A stretch of 5,404 nt of DNA from an uncultured Campylobacterota bacterium (GTDB lineage Bacteria > Campylobacterota > Campylobacteria > Campylobacterales > Arcobacteraceae), in assembly GCA_903821805.1 (NCBI GenBank), contig CAIJNA010000138.1, positions 1 through 5,404 on the forward strand, given 5' to 3'. The notes beneath the pieces were generated by a model. It searched no databases and was not told the DNA's origin. It was given only the letters and a program-made list of their open reading frames with translations. Position 1 is the first letter of the stretch. Each line of letters opens with the position of its first letter. Below, piece by piece: positions 1 to 5,404 of the stretch. The translations under genes were made by a program, and so were the position numbers.

Positions 1-52
1 GGAATTTTGAATTTTGAATTGTACTATATAAAACTTAATATTTGCGTCATAA
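1..52 (-). other. AT-rich region downstream of tolB with a 7-bp tandem repeat and a weak promoter-like stretch
   Basis: No gene of useful length is visible here. On the plus strand AATTTTG is repeated at 3-9 and 10-16, followed by a partial AATT copy. On the minus strand, ATGACG (45-50) and TATAGT (23-28), 16 bases apart, weakly resemble -35 and -10 elements, and TACAAT (18-23) is an alternative -10. These could serve pal, which is expected beyond the window edge, but in a genome this AT-rich such matches arise easily. Confidence 0.35.
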
Positions 53-1303
53 TTACCAATCAATAGACTGTAGTTTACCGATCTTCAAAGGAAAGAAATA
101 AGATTTAGAATAATTTAATCTAATAATTCCCAATGAACTATTACCATTGAAATTTCTTACAAATAGTAAAGATTCACCATCAGGTGAGAATTTAGGGAAT
201 TGGTTTATTCCATCATGAGTTAATTGTCTTACTGAGTCATTCTGGGTGGAAATCATATAGAGATTAAATGTATTTCCCGAATCACGCCCAGAAAAAATAA
301 CATTATGATTAAATGCTACAGCCTGACTGTTATTACTACCGTGATAAACTAATCTTTCAATATCATCATTCAATGTGTTAAGAGCAAATATATTTGGCTT
401 GCCCAGTCTATCAGAAACAAAAACAATTGATGTTTCTGGTGATAAAAAATTTCCACCGACATCAATGCCAGAATATTTTGTTAGCCTTGTTGATTTTTTT
501 AAATTTAAGTCATAAAGATAAATATCAGATTGTCCATTTGGTGCCATTGAAAGAAGCAATTTTGAACCATCTTTACTTACATCAGAACAAACAACCATAC
601 CATCTGAATGTATTATTTTCTCTGCTTTATTTGTGTATAAATCTTGCTTTATGAGAGTTGGGTATAAACCATCATATGCGGTATAATAAAAACTCTTTTG
701 ATCATTGTTAGCCCATTTTGGAAATATATTTAATCCCCCAGAAACAACTACCTTTTGATATGTCAAAGTATAATCTGCAATTACAATTTCACTTTTTTTA
801 GAACTCGTATATCTGGAAAAAATAACAAATTTGTCCATCCAATCTATCGGTGGTGAATTTAGTTCTTTATTTATACCTATGGCAATTTTATGCGCTAAAA
901 ATGGATATCTAGAAATATCAGAAATTGTATAGCTTATTTTGTGTCGCTTAATTGTGTTACTAGAATCTTCCAATACAACATCAACAGTTAAGCCATTACT
1001 AACTTGTTTTATTTCAAGAAGTAGTACCAAATTAGACTTTATAATATTGTTTGTAAAATCAAATTTAGTATCAATACTTTGGTGCTTAACTGATTTATTT
1101 TCTGAGTTAAAATGTCCACTTACTAATAAATCATTTTCAAGAACTTTTTTAACTTTATCGGCTAAAGCATTATCAATACTATTTTCAGTAAAAACAATAT
1201 TGAGGTTAGGAATAATATTTGCCTTCCGTACAATGTCAACTTCAGCATCAACAGCAAAAAGCAGTTTGGTAATAGAAAAAATTAAAAATAAAAACTTAAA
1301 CAT
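53..1303 (-). CDS. tolB: Periplasmic beta-propeller protein TolB
   Basis: TolB is the periplasmic part of Tol and binds Pal and TolA in turn to control outer-membrane anchoring. The protein has 416 residues, near the E. coli length of 430. Residues 1-20 look like a signal peptide with a likely cut after VDA (18-20), although K13 interrupts the hydrophobic core. The predicted mature start EVDIV resembles the EVRIV of mature E. coli TolB as I recall it; that N-terminus is the TolA-binding tail. Residues about 21-150 form the N-terminal domain. From about 160 come beta-propeller blades with PD40-type repeats: FPKWANNDQKSFYY (194-207), CSDVSKDGSKLLLSM (239-253), FLSPETSIVFVSDR (286-299) and FPKFSPDGESLLFVRN (369-384). 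The ATG at 1303 has an excellent AAGGAG eight bases upstream. It starts 19 bases after the tolA stop; pal is expected next, outside the window. Confidence 0.95.
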   Translation of the reverse strand: MFKFLFLIFSITKLLFAVDAEVDIVRKANIIPNLNIVFTENSIDNALADKVKKVLENDLLVSGHFNSENKSVKHQSIDTKFDFTNNIIKSNLVLLLEIKQVSNGLTVDVVLEDSSNTIKRHKISYTISDISRYPFLAHKIAIGINKELNSPPIDWMDKFVIFSRYTSSKKSEIVIADYTLTYQKVVVSGGLNIFPKWANNDQKSFYYTAYDGLYPTLIKQDLYTNKAEKIIHSDGMVVCSDVSKDGSKLLLSMAPNGQSDIYLYDLNLKKSTRLTKYSGIDVGGNFLSPETSIVFVSDRLGKPNIFALNTLNDDIERLVYHGSNNSQAVAFNHNVIFSGRDSGNTFNLYMISTQNDSVRQLTHDGINQFPKFSPDGESLLFVRNFNGNSSLGIIRLNYSKSYFFPLKIGKLQSIDW

Positions 1304-1317
1304 AAAAATAACTCCTT
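1301..1317 (-). promoter_or_regulatory. Strong ribosome binding site and start of tolB
   Basis: AAGGAG at 1312-1317 lies eight bases before the tolB ATG (1301-1303). It is the best single Shine-Dalgarno match in the Tol half of the window. It fixes this ATG as the start and suggests tolB is translated independently of tolA rather than only by coupling. Confidence 0.85.
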
Positions 1318-1322
1318 TGTTA

Positions 1323-2078
1323 TTAATCAGAAGATGGAATAAAATTAATTCGTATAGTTTTTGTTAGCTTATCAGGCGATACCGGATAAGCTAACAATGA
1401 CTGGTTTCGTAAAAATGATTTTACTGCATCATCTATACGGCTATTACCAGAATACTTTACCATGACAAAGCTAAAATTTCCAGTGGAATCAATAGTAATA
1501 TTAGCGGATACCAAATATTTTGCATCTTGAGAAAGTGGTACATGATACCATCTGGTAAGAATAATTGATGTCACTTTTGAATAATAAGCATCAAAAACGC
1601 CTTGTGATTGTGGTGAACTAACAGATTGTGTTTTTTCTGGTGAAGATTTAATATCTGCTAACTTAGAAAGCTCAAAATCTTTAATATTCTTTTCTCTTTC
1701 TATTTTAGATTGAAATTTAGCAATTGGAGTATTTGATGATGATGGCTTTTCTTTTGAGATTTGACCAGGCGCATCTGATTTTATATTTGAAAAGAGAGAC
1801 TTCACATCAGGTTCAGATTTGTTTGAAATTGATTTTGAAATTTCTTGCTTCATAACTAATTCTTGAGGCTTTATATCCTCAATATTTTTGGAAGGTTCAA
1901 CAATATTTTCATTAGAACTTGCATCAATACTAACCTCTATAATAGTTTCTTCCATTGAAACTTTTTTAGACTCATTATCTTTTTGCGGTTTTAAATAGAA
2001 TAAAATCCCAAGCACAAGTAGTATATAAATACATACTGCAAGTGACACAGATATGATTAGATTAAATTTTTTATCCAT
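1323..2078 (-). CDS. tolA: TolA/TonB-like envelope-spanning protein
   Basis: It links the TolQR motor to periplasmic and outer-membrane partners (TolB, Pal). The protein has 251 residues: a short basic N-terminus (MDKKF), one membrane helix at about 6-29, a long hydrophilic spacer at about 30-160 rich in Ser, Lys, Glu and Pro, and a TonB/TolA-type C-terminal domain at about 161-247. That domain shows YYSKVTSIILTRWYHVP, then VSANITIDSTGNFSFVMV, then SGNSRIDDAVKSFLR, in the order usual for the family. The spacer is short beside the roughly 220-residue helical domain of E. coli TolA. The membrane helix lacks the SxxxH arrangement of E. coli TolA and TonB. The ATG at 2078 overlaps the end of tolR, with only a weak AAGG 15 bases upstream, so coupled translation is likely. 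TolA is inferred from position; the sequence alone says TonB-family. Confidence 0.88.
   Translation of the reverse strand: MDKKFNLIISVSLAVCIYILLVLGILFYLKPQKDNESKKVSMEETIIEVSIDASSNENIVEPSKNIEDIKPQELVMKQEISKSISNKSEPDVKSLFSNIKSDAPGQISKEKPSSSNTPIAKFQSKIEREKNIKDFELSKLADIKSSPEKTQSVSSPQSQGVFDAYYSKVTSIILTRWYHVPLSQDAKYLVSANITIDSTGNFSFVMVKYSGNSRIDDAVKSFLRNQSLLAYPVSPDKLTKTIRINFIPSSD
1361..1397. repeat. 13-bp perfect inverted repeat inside the 3' end of tolA
   Basis: The left arm TTGTTAGCTTATC (1361-1373) and the right arm GATAAGCTAACAA (1385-1397) are exact reverse complements around an 11-base centre. In that centre, two more G-C pairs can form after one mismatch. It lies fully in the tolA reading frame and encodes residues 228-240, near the start of the last part of the TonB-like domain. 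The mRNA stem would end 57 bases before the tolB ATG. No T-tract follows on either strand, so it is not a standard intrinsic terminator. It could be an mRNA stability or processing stem, an operator, or coincidence; function is unknown. Confidence 0.85.
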
Positions 2079-2460
2079 CAGTAATTAATGATACCTTTTG
2101 AAATCCTGATTCTTTTGTTACTTTAAGAATATACATTACATCACCATAGTACAAGGTTTTATCTGCACGAATATGAATTGGTGTTTCTTTTTCCAAAGTA
2201 CCTGATAAAGTTTTAAATTCATTTTCAAAATTAGCAAATGAATACTTGTTGTTATCTATAGAAATAGTTTTGTCTTTTTGTATAGATATGTTTAATTTCT
2301 TAATATCTGTAACTTCTTGTTTAATGCTACCTTGTGGCAAAACTAATTGCTCCTCGTACTCCATTGTAGGAGCAGTAATCATGAGTATTGCCAATAAAAC
2401 TAACATTACATCGACAAGTGGAGTTATGTTTAGATCTGGTTTTTGATTATAATCATACAA
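2071..2460 (-). CDS. tolR: TolR/ExbD-family inner-membrane motor protein (TTG start)
   Basis: This is the partner of TolQ: a single-span protein whose membrane aspartate carries protons and whose periplasmic domain contacts peptidoglycan or TolA. The protein has 129 residues. A short cytoplasmic N-terminus precedes the membrane helix (about 14-31), which starts with the diagnostic LNITPLVDVMLVLLAI; D17 is the proton-binding aspartate (D23 in E. coli TolR). The periplasmic domain (about 35-129) includes IHIRADKTLYYGDVMYIL, typical of the ExbD fold. The start codon is TTG at 2460, with an AGGAA Shine-Dalgarno core six bases upstream. The same frame hits a stop (TAG at 2470-2472) a few codons earlier, and no in-frame ATG exists before the membrane helix. 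It begins two bases after the tolQ stop, and its last 8 bases overlap the tolA start. Tol rather than Exb is inferred from tolB nearby. Confidence 0.94.
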   Translation of the reverse strand: MYDYNQKPDLNITPLVDVMLVLLAILMITAPTMEYEEQLVLPQGSIKQEVTDIKKLNISIQKDKTISIDNNKYSFANFENEFKTLSGTLEKETPIHIRADKTLYYGDVMYILKVTKESGFQKVSLITDG

Positions 2461-2472
2461 TATCAGTTCCTA
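2458..2472 (-). promoter_or_regulatory. Ribosome binding site deciding the TTG start of tolR
   Basis: AGGAA at 2467-2471 region, overlapping the last codons of tolQ, stands about six bases before TTG at 2458-2460. An ATG two bases beyond this codon (2454-2456) is in another frame and runs into a stop after eight codons. TTG is therefore the only sensible start that keeps the conserved N-terminus YDYNQKPDLNITP. Confidence 0.75.
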
Positions 2473-3026
2473 GATAAGACGATATTTATTTGTGATTTTA
2501 TATATGTGTTTAAAATATAGATTTTTCTAGTAAGAATTTGTTGAAAAGTGTAAGCGAAAATTGCCACAAGTATCCCTGCTGCAGTTGCAATAAGTGCTTC
2601 GCTTATAACTGGAGCGATTGAAGTAAAACTAACTTTGGCAACATTTTTAAAACTTGCAAACGATTCTAAAATACCTACAACGGTTCCAAATAATCCAATA
2701 AATGGAGCCGTTGAAGCTATTATAGATTGCCATGATAATCCTGAACTAGCATCTCTAATCATAGATAATTCATAAATATCAAGCATTTCTTTTGAAGTAT
2801 CTTTCGATTCGATAAAGCTTCCCATTGTTGTCAATGGATTAATTCTAGAATTTCTTTGAATTAATGAATTTAATGCATAAAGTTCTTGATTTATTGATTC
2901 GTTTAAAGATAAAGTTTTATATATATAGATCCATATACTAAGGATAAAATATGTAGACAAAAGAACTAAAACCGTAATGGTTATAGTCGAGCTGTTGTCT
3001 AAATAATGTGAAACAATATCTAACAT
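2463..3026 (-). CDS. tolQ: TolQ/ExbB-family inner-membrane proton-channel protein
   Basis: This is a member of the MotA/TolQ/ExbB family, which forms the pentameric stator around a TolR/ExbD dimer and uses proton flow to drive TolA or TonB. The protein has 187 residues, short for a TolQ (about 230) but usual for small ExbB-like proteins. Three hydrophobic segments are visible at about 16-36, 99-122 and 138-163, with a cytoplasmic loop between the first two. The family core is clear: TAPFIGLFGTVVGIL (106-120) and then ISEALIATAAGILVAI (141-156), where E143 corresponds to the conserved third-helix glutamate. The ATG at 3026 is 7 bases after the atpC stop and has no good Shine-Dalgarno, so its translation is probably coupled to atpC. 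Calling it TolQ rather than ExbB rests on the downstream tolB; sequence alone would fit either. Confidence 0.93.
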   Translation of the reverse strand: MLDIVSHYLDNSSTITITVLVLLSTYFILSIWIYIYKTLSLNESINQELYALNSLIQRNSRINPLTTMGSFIESKDTSKEMLDIYELSMIRDASSGLSWQSIIASTAPFIGLFGTVVGILESFASFKNVAKVSFTSIAPVISEALIATAAGILVAIFAYTFQQILTRKIYILNTYIKSQINIVLSRN

Positions 3027-3033
3027 AAATTTA

Positions 3034-3417
3034 TTATCTATAAGATGCTATTTTAGCTTCAACTGCAGCCATAGAAACAGATGAATCTTCAACAGAATTT
3101 ACTAAATTTTGTGCTTCTTTAATCTTATCAGCCAATCCAGATGTATCTTTAGCATTTAAAGATACTGCACTATCAACCAAAACATCAACACTGTATTCAC
3201 TAACTTTTGCATAACCCCAATTGATAGCTATTGCATCAACTGTATTGTCAACATTAGTAATCTCAATAACACCTACCGTTAATGGTGAAACCAATAATGA
3301 GTGTTGAGGCAAAACACCAAACTCACCATCTTTACCAGGCAGGACAACAGATTTAACTGGTCCTGATGTAATTTCACCTGTTGGCGTTACAATTGATAAT
3401 TTTATTGTATTATCCAT
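3034..3417 (-). CDS. atpC: F1Fo-ATP synthase epsilon subunit
   Basis: Epsilon sits at the foot of gamma, couples F1 to the c-ring, and in many bacteria inhibits ATP hydrolysis through its C-terminal helices. The protein has 127 residues, slightly shorter than the roughly 139 of E. coli but normal for small bacterial epsilons. The N-terminal beta-sandwich domain covers about 1-87 and contains the hallmark segment LPGKDGEFGVLPQHS (26-40) followed by LVSPLTVGVIEI. Residues 88-127 form a short Ala/Ser/Lys-rich helical hairpin. The ATG at 3417 has an AAGG Shine-Dalgarno core six bases upstream. The gene begins 15 bases after atpD and ends only 7 bases before the tolQ start. No terminator-like hairpin lies between atpC and tolQ, so read-through into the Tol genes is likely (inference). 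Confidence 0.97.
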   Translation of the reverse strand: MDNTIKLSIVTPTGEITSGPVKSVVLPGKDGEFGVLPQHSLLVSPLTVGVIEITNVDNTVDAIAINWGYAKVSEYSVDVLVDSAVSLNAKDTSGLADKIKEAQNLVNSVEDSSVSMAAVEAKIASYR

Positions 3418-3432
3418 TTTTTACCTTTTAGA

Positions 3433-4818
3433 TTATTTAGAAGCCTGTGATTTTGCAATAGCTTCATCTATTCCACCAACCATGTAAAATGAATTTTCAG
3501 ACATATGGTCATAAGTACCGTTTAAGATACCTTTAAATCCAGCAATTGTGTCTGCCAATTCAACATATTTACCTGGGCTTCCTGTAAATACTTCAGCAAC
3601 AAAGAATGGTTGTGATAAGAATTTTTCAACTTTTCTAGCTCTTTCAACAACTAATTTATCCGCTTCACTTAATTCATCCATACCAAGAATCGCAATAATA
3701 TCTTGAAGGTCTTTGTATTTTTGTAAAAGTGATTGAACGCCTCTAGCTACTTCATAATGCTCTAGTCCAAGTACGTCAGCACTTAAAATTCTTGAAGTTG
3801 AATCTAGTGGATCAACAGCAGGATAAATACCTTTTTCTGCAATTTTTCTATTAAGAACAGTAGTTGCATCAAGGTGTGCAAATACTGAAGCTGGAGCTGG
3901 ATCTGTTAAGTCATCCGCAGGTACATAAACAGCTTGTACTGAAGTAATAGAACCTTTTTTAGTTGTTGTAATTCTTTCTTGAAGTGCACCCATTTCTCTA
4001 GCAAGTGTTGGTTGGTAACCAACTGCAGATGGAATTCTTCCAAGAAGTGCAGACATTTCAGAACCTGATTGAGCAAAACGAAAGATATTATCAATAAACA
4101 TCAATACATCAAGACCTTTTACATCTCTAAAGTATTCAGCCATAGTAAGACCTGTTAAAGCAATTCTATTTCTTGCTCCTGGTGGCTCACTCATTTGTCC
4201 ATAGCACAGTGCAACTTTATCAAGAACGTTTGACTCTTTCATCTCATGATAAAGGTCATTCCCCTCTCTTGTTCTTTCACCAACACCAGCAAATACAGAG
4301 TAACCATCATGTTTAAATGCAACATTGTGAATAAGTTCCATAATAATAACTGTTTTACCAACACCTGCACCACCAAATAGTCCAATTTTTCCACCTTTAG
4401 CGTAAGGAGCTAAAAGGTCAACTACTTTGATACCAGTTTCAAACATTTCCGTAGAAGTTGCTTGCTCTTCAAAAGCTGGTGCATCTCTATGAATAGACCA
4501 TCTTTCAACAGTATCAGAAACAGCAGAACCTTCATCAATTGGCTCACCAATAACGTTAAAGATTCTTCCAAGTACTTCTTCTCCAACAGGAACTTTTATT
4601 GGTTCTCCTGTTGCTTTACAAAGCTGACCTCTAACTAAACCTTCTGTCATATCCATTGCGATAGTTCTAACTCTACCATCACCAATATGTGCAGCTACTT
4701 CTAATACTAATCTCTCTTTAGTTCCTGAAACTTCAATCGCGTCATTGATTGCTGGCAAATAGCCATCAAATTCAACATCAACAACTGGTCCCATGATTTG
4801 AATAATTTTACCTTCCAT
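3433..4818 (-). CDS. atpD: F1Fo-ATP synthase beta subunit (catalytic)
   Basis: Beta carries the catalytic nucleotide sites of F1 and makes ATP from ADP and phosphate as gamma turns. The protein has 461 residues, close to the family norm. Visible elements in order are: an N-terminal beta-barrel (about 1-75); Walker A GGAGVGKT at 149-156; the catalytic glutamate E181 in VGERTREG; Walker B ending at D243 in LDVLMFIDNIFRF; the alpha/beta family signature PAVDPLDSTS at 333-342; and the C-terminal helical domain with the lever motif at 381-387. That motif reads DELSEAD, where most bacteria have DELSEED. The ATG at 4818 is preceded by a strong, doubled Shine-Dalgarno tract, and MEGKIIQIMGPVVDV matches where family members begin. 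atpG lies 23 bases upstream and atpC 15 bases downstream. Nothing suggests truncation or frameshift; all catalytic residues are intact. Confidence 0.99.
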   Translation of the reverse strand: MEGKIIQIMGPVVDVEFDGYLPAINDAIEVSGTKERLVLEVAAHIGDGRVRTIAMDMTEGLVRGQLCKATGEPIKVPVGEEVLGRIFNVIGEPIDEGSAVSDTVERWSIHRDAPAFEEQATSTEMFETGIKVVDLLAPYAKGGKIGLFGGAGVGKTVIIMELIHNVAFKHDGYSVFAGVGERTREGNDLYHEMKESNVLDKVALCYGQMSEPPGARNRIALTGLTMAEYFRDVKGLDVLMFIDNIFRFAQSGSEMSALLGRIPSAVGYQPTLAREMGALQERITTTKKGSITSVQAVYVPADDLTDPAPASVFAHLDATTVLNRKIAEKGIYPAVDPLDSTSRILSADVLGLEHYEVARGVQSLLQKYKDLQDIIAILGMDELSEADKLVVERARKVEKFLSQPFFVAEVFTGSPGKYVELADTIAGFKGILNGTYDHMSENSFYMVGGIDEAIAKSQASK

Positions 4819-4833
4819 ATGTACCTTTCCTTT
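4816..4833 (-). promoter_or_regulatory. Doubled Shine-Dalgarno tract before atpD
   Basis: The 23-base atpG-atpD gap contains AAAGGAAAGG at 4824-4833, two overlapping Shine-Dalgarno cores placed five and about ten bases before the ATG at 4816-4818. It fits the need for three copies of beta per F1 complex; that link to stoichiometry is inference. Confidence 0.7.
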
Positions 4834-4841
4834 CTAATTTC

Positions 4842-5404
4842 TTATTTAAGCGCTTCAACACCAGAAATGATTTCTATCAATTCAGTTGTTATAGCTGCTT
4901 GTCTTGCTTTATTAAATTGCACCGTTAAATCATTTACTTTTTGTTTTGCATTTTTTGTAGCACTGTCCATAGCTTGCATTCTAGCACTATGTTCAGCAGA
5001 TAATGAATCAATTAATGAATAAAACATATTGAATTCAATATATTTGTTAACTAATTCATCTAAAACATCTTGCTCATCACCTTCAGGTTCGATTTCCATC
5101 ATAGAATCACTAATATTAACTTCGTTATATTGCACATCTATAGGTAATAATGTTTTAACTCTTAATTCTTGCGTTAACATGTTTTTAAATCCATTATAAA
5201 CAAGTACAACCTTATCAGTATTACCGTCTATAAAGTTTTTTAGCACATGATTAGCAAAATCGCTCGCTTTTTCATATGTTGGAGCAGAAGAAAGTCCAAT
5301 TTCTTTTTGTATTAATTCTACATTTTGAAAGTTAAAATAATCTATCCCTTTTCTACCAATTGCTCTTAAATTTATTTTAGTGCCTTTAGCAGAATAATCT
5401 TTAA
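4842..5404 (-). CDS. atpG: F1Fo-ATP synthase gamma subunit, C-terminal part (5' end cut by window edge)
   Basis: Gamma is the central rotating shaft of F1; its coiled coil of N- and C-terminal helices turns inside the alpha3-beta3 head. The frame stays open from the TAA at 4842 to the window edge, giving 186 complete codons. Gamma subunits are usually about 290 residues, so roughly the first 100 are outside. The visible part begins KDYSAKGTKINLRAIGRKG, typical of the gamma middle domain. It ends in the conserved C-terminal helix: NKARQAAITTELIEI followed by ISGVEALK. A GTG at 5246 could be taken as a start, but homologous sequence continues upstream, so it is an internal valine. The family signature normally has Gly-Ala after the ITxE block; here it is Gly-Val. 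The gene lies 23 bases upstream of atpD on the same strand. Identity is very secure; the true start cannot be seen. Confidence 0.96.
   Translation of the reverse strand, partial: KDYSAKGTKINLRAIGRKGIDYFNFQNVELIQKEIGLSSAPTYEKASDFANHVLKNFIDGNTDKVVLVYNGFKNMLTQELRVKTLLPIDVQYNEVNISDSMMEIEPEGDEQDVLDELVNKYIEFNMFYSLIDSLSAEHSARMQAMDSATKNAKQKVNDLTVQFNKARQAAITTELIEIISGVEALK

Noticed and set aside
24..50. Eight-codon mini-ORF starting two bases after the tolB stop
   Set aside because: ATG to TAG gives only MTQILSFI; it is too short to support and has no clear ribosome site of its own.
394..654. Plus-strand open frame of 86 codons inside tolB
   Set aside because: It is entirely antisense to the TolB propeller and has a low-information composition; a shadow.
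939..1367. Plus-strand open frame of 142 codons across the tolA-tolB junction
   Set aside because: It lies opposite two well-supported genes, has no family resemblance I recognise, and no Shine-Dalgarno was evident. It is an antisense shadow.
2348..2374. Seven-base inverted repeat TGCTCCT / AGGAGCA inside tolR
   Set aside because: Repeats of this length and spacing are expected several times by chance in 5.4 kb, and it encodes conserved protein.
3906..4094. Minus-strand open frame of 62 codons inside atpD in another frame
   Set aside because: It is nested in the strongly conserved beta core, which explains the open frame; there is no independent evidence.
4392..4420. Imperfect inverted repeat ACCTTTAGC / GCTAAAAGGT in atpD
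   Set aside because: It needs a bulge to pair and falls in the highly conserved Walker A region, so protein coding explains it.
4798..5022. Plus-strand open frame of 74 codons opposite the atpG-atpD junction
   Set aside because: Its apparently hydrophobic product mirrors conserved gamma and beta codons on the other strand; nothing supports expression.
5244..5246. GTG at 5246 as the start of a short gamma-like gene
   Set aside because: Clear gamma homology continues upstream to the window edge in the same frame, so this is an internal valine codon.

Overview
The window is a compact run of seven genes, all transcribed from the minus strand. Read in the direction of transcription (high to low coordinates), the order is atpG (3' part only) - atpD - atpC - tolQ - tolR - tolA/TonB-like - tolB. 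Placing the 3' end of an F1Fo-ATP synthase operon directly upstream of a Tol cluster is a layout known in Campylobacterota (Epsilonproteobacteria). The low GC content, the short gaps and the protein sequences agree with this: the gamma fragment, the beta N-terminus with 'MGPVVDVEFDGYLPAIN', and the ExbD-like N-terminus with 'LNITPLVDVMLVLLAI'. An Arcobacter- or Sulfurimonas-like organism is my best guess from memory of these proteins; genus cannot be settled without a search.

Region 3034-5404 holds the F1 subunits gamma, beta and epsilon. Together these make the rotary catalytic head that interconverts proton-motive force and ATP. Region 53-3026 holds an inner-membrane TolQ/TolR motor, a TolA/TonB-like bridging protein and periplasmic TolB. 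This is the Tol system, which uses proton-motive force to keep the outer membrane attached during division. The usual fifth member, pal, would be expected just beyond position 1, outside the window.

Genes are separated by 2 to 23 bases, or overlap (tolR/tolA by 8 bases). No stretch over 300 bases lacks a gene. I see no terminator between atpC and tolQ, so the two sets probably share a transcript. The non-gene signals worth reading are a 13-bp perfect inverted repeat inside the 3' end of tolA (1361-1397), a TTG start codon for tolR, and a small AT-rich tolB downstream region with a 7-bp tandem repeat (1-52). I found no new system, mobile element, CRISPR array or RNA gene. This is conserved core genome with a few local oddities.
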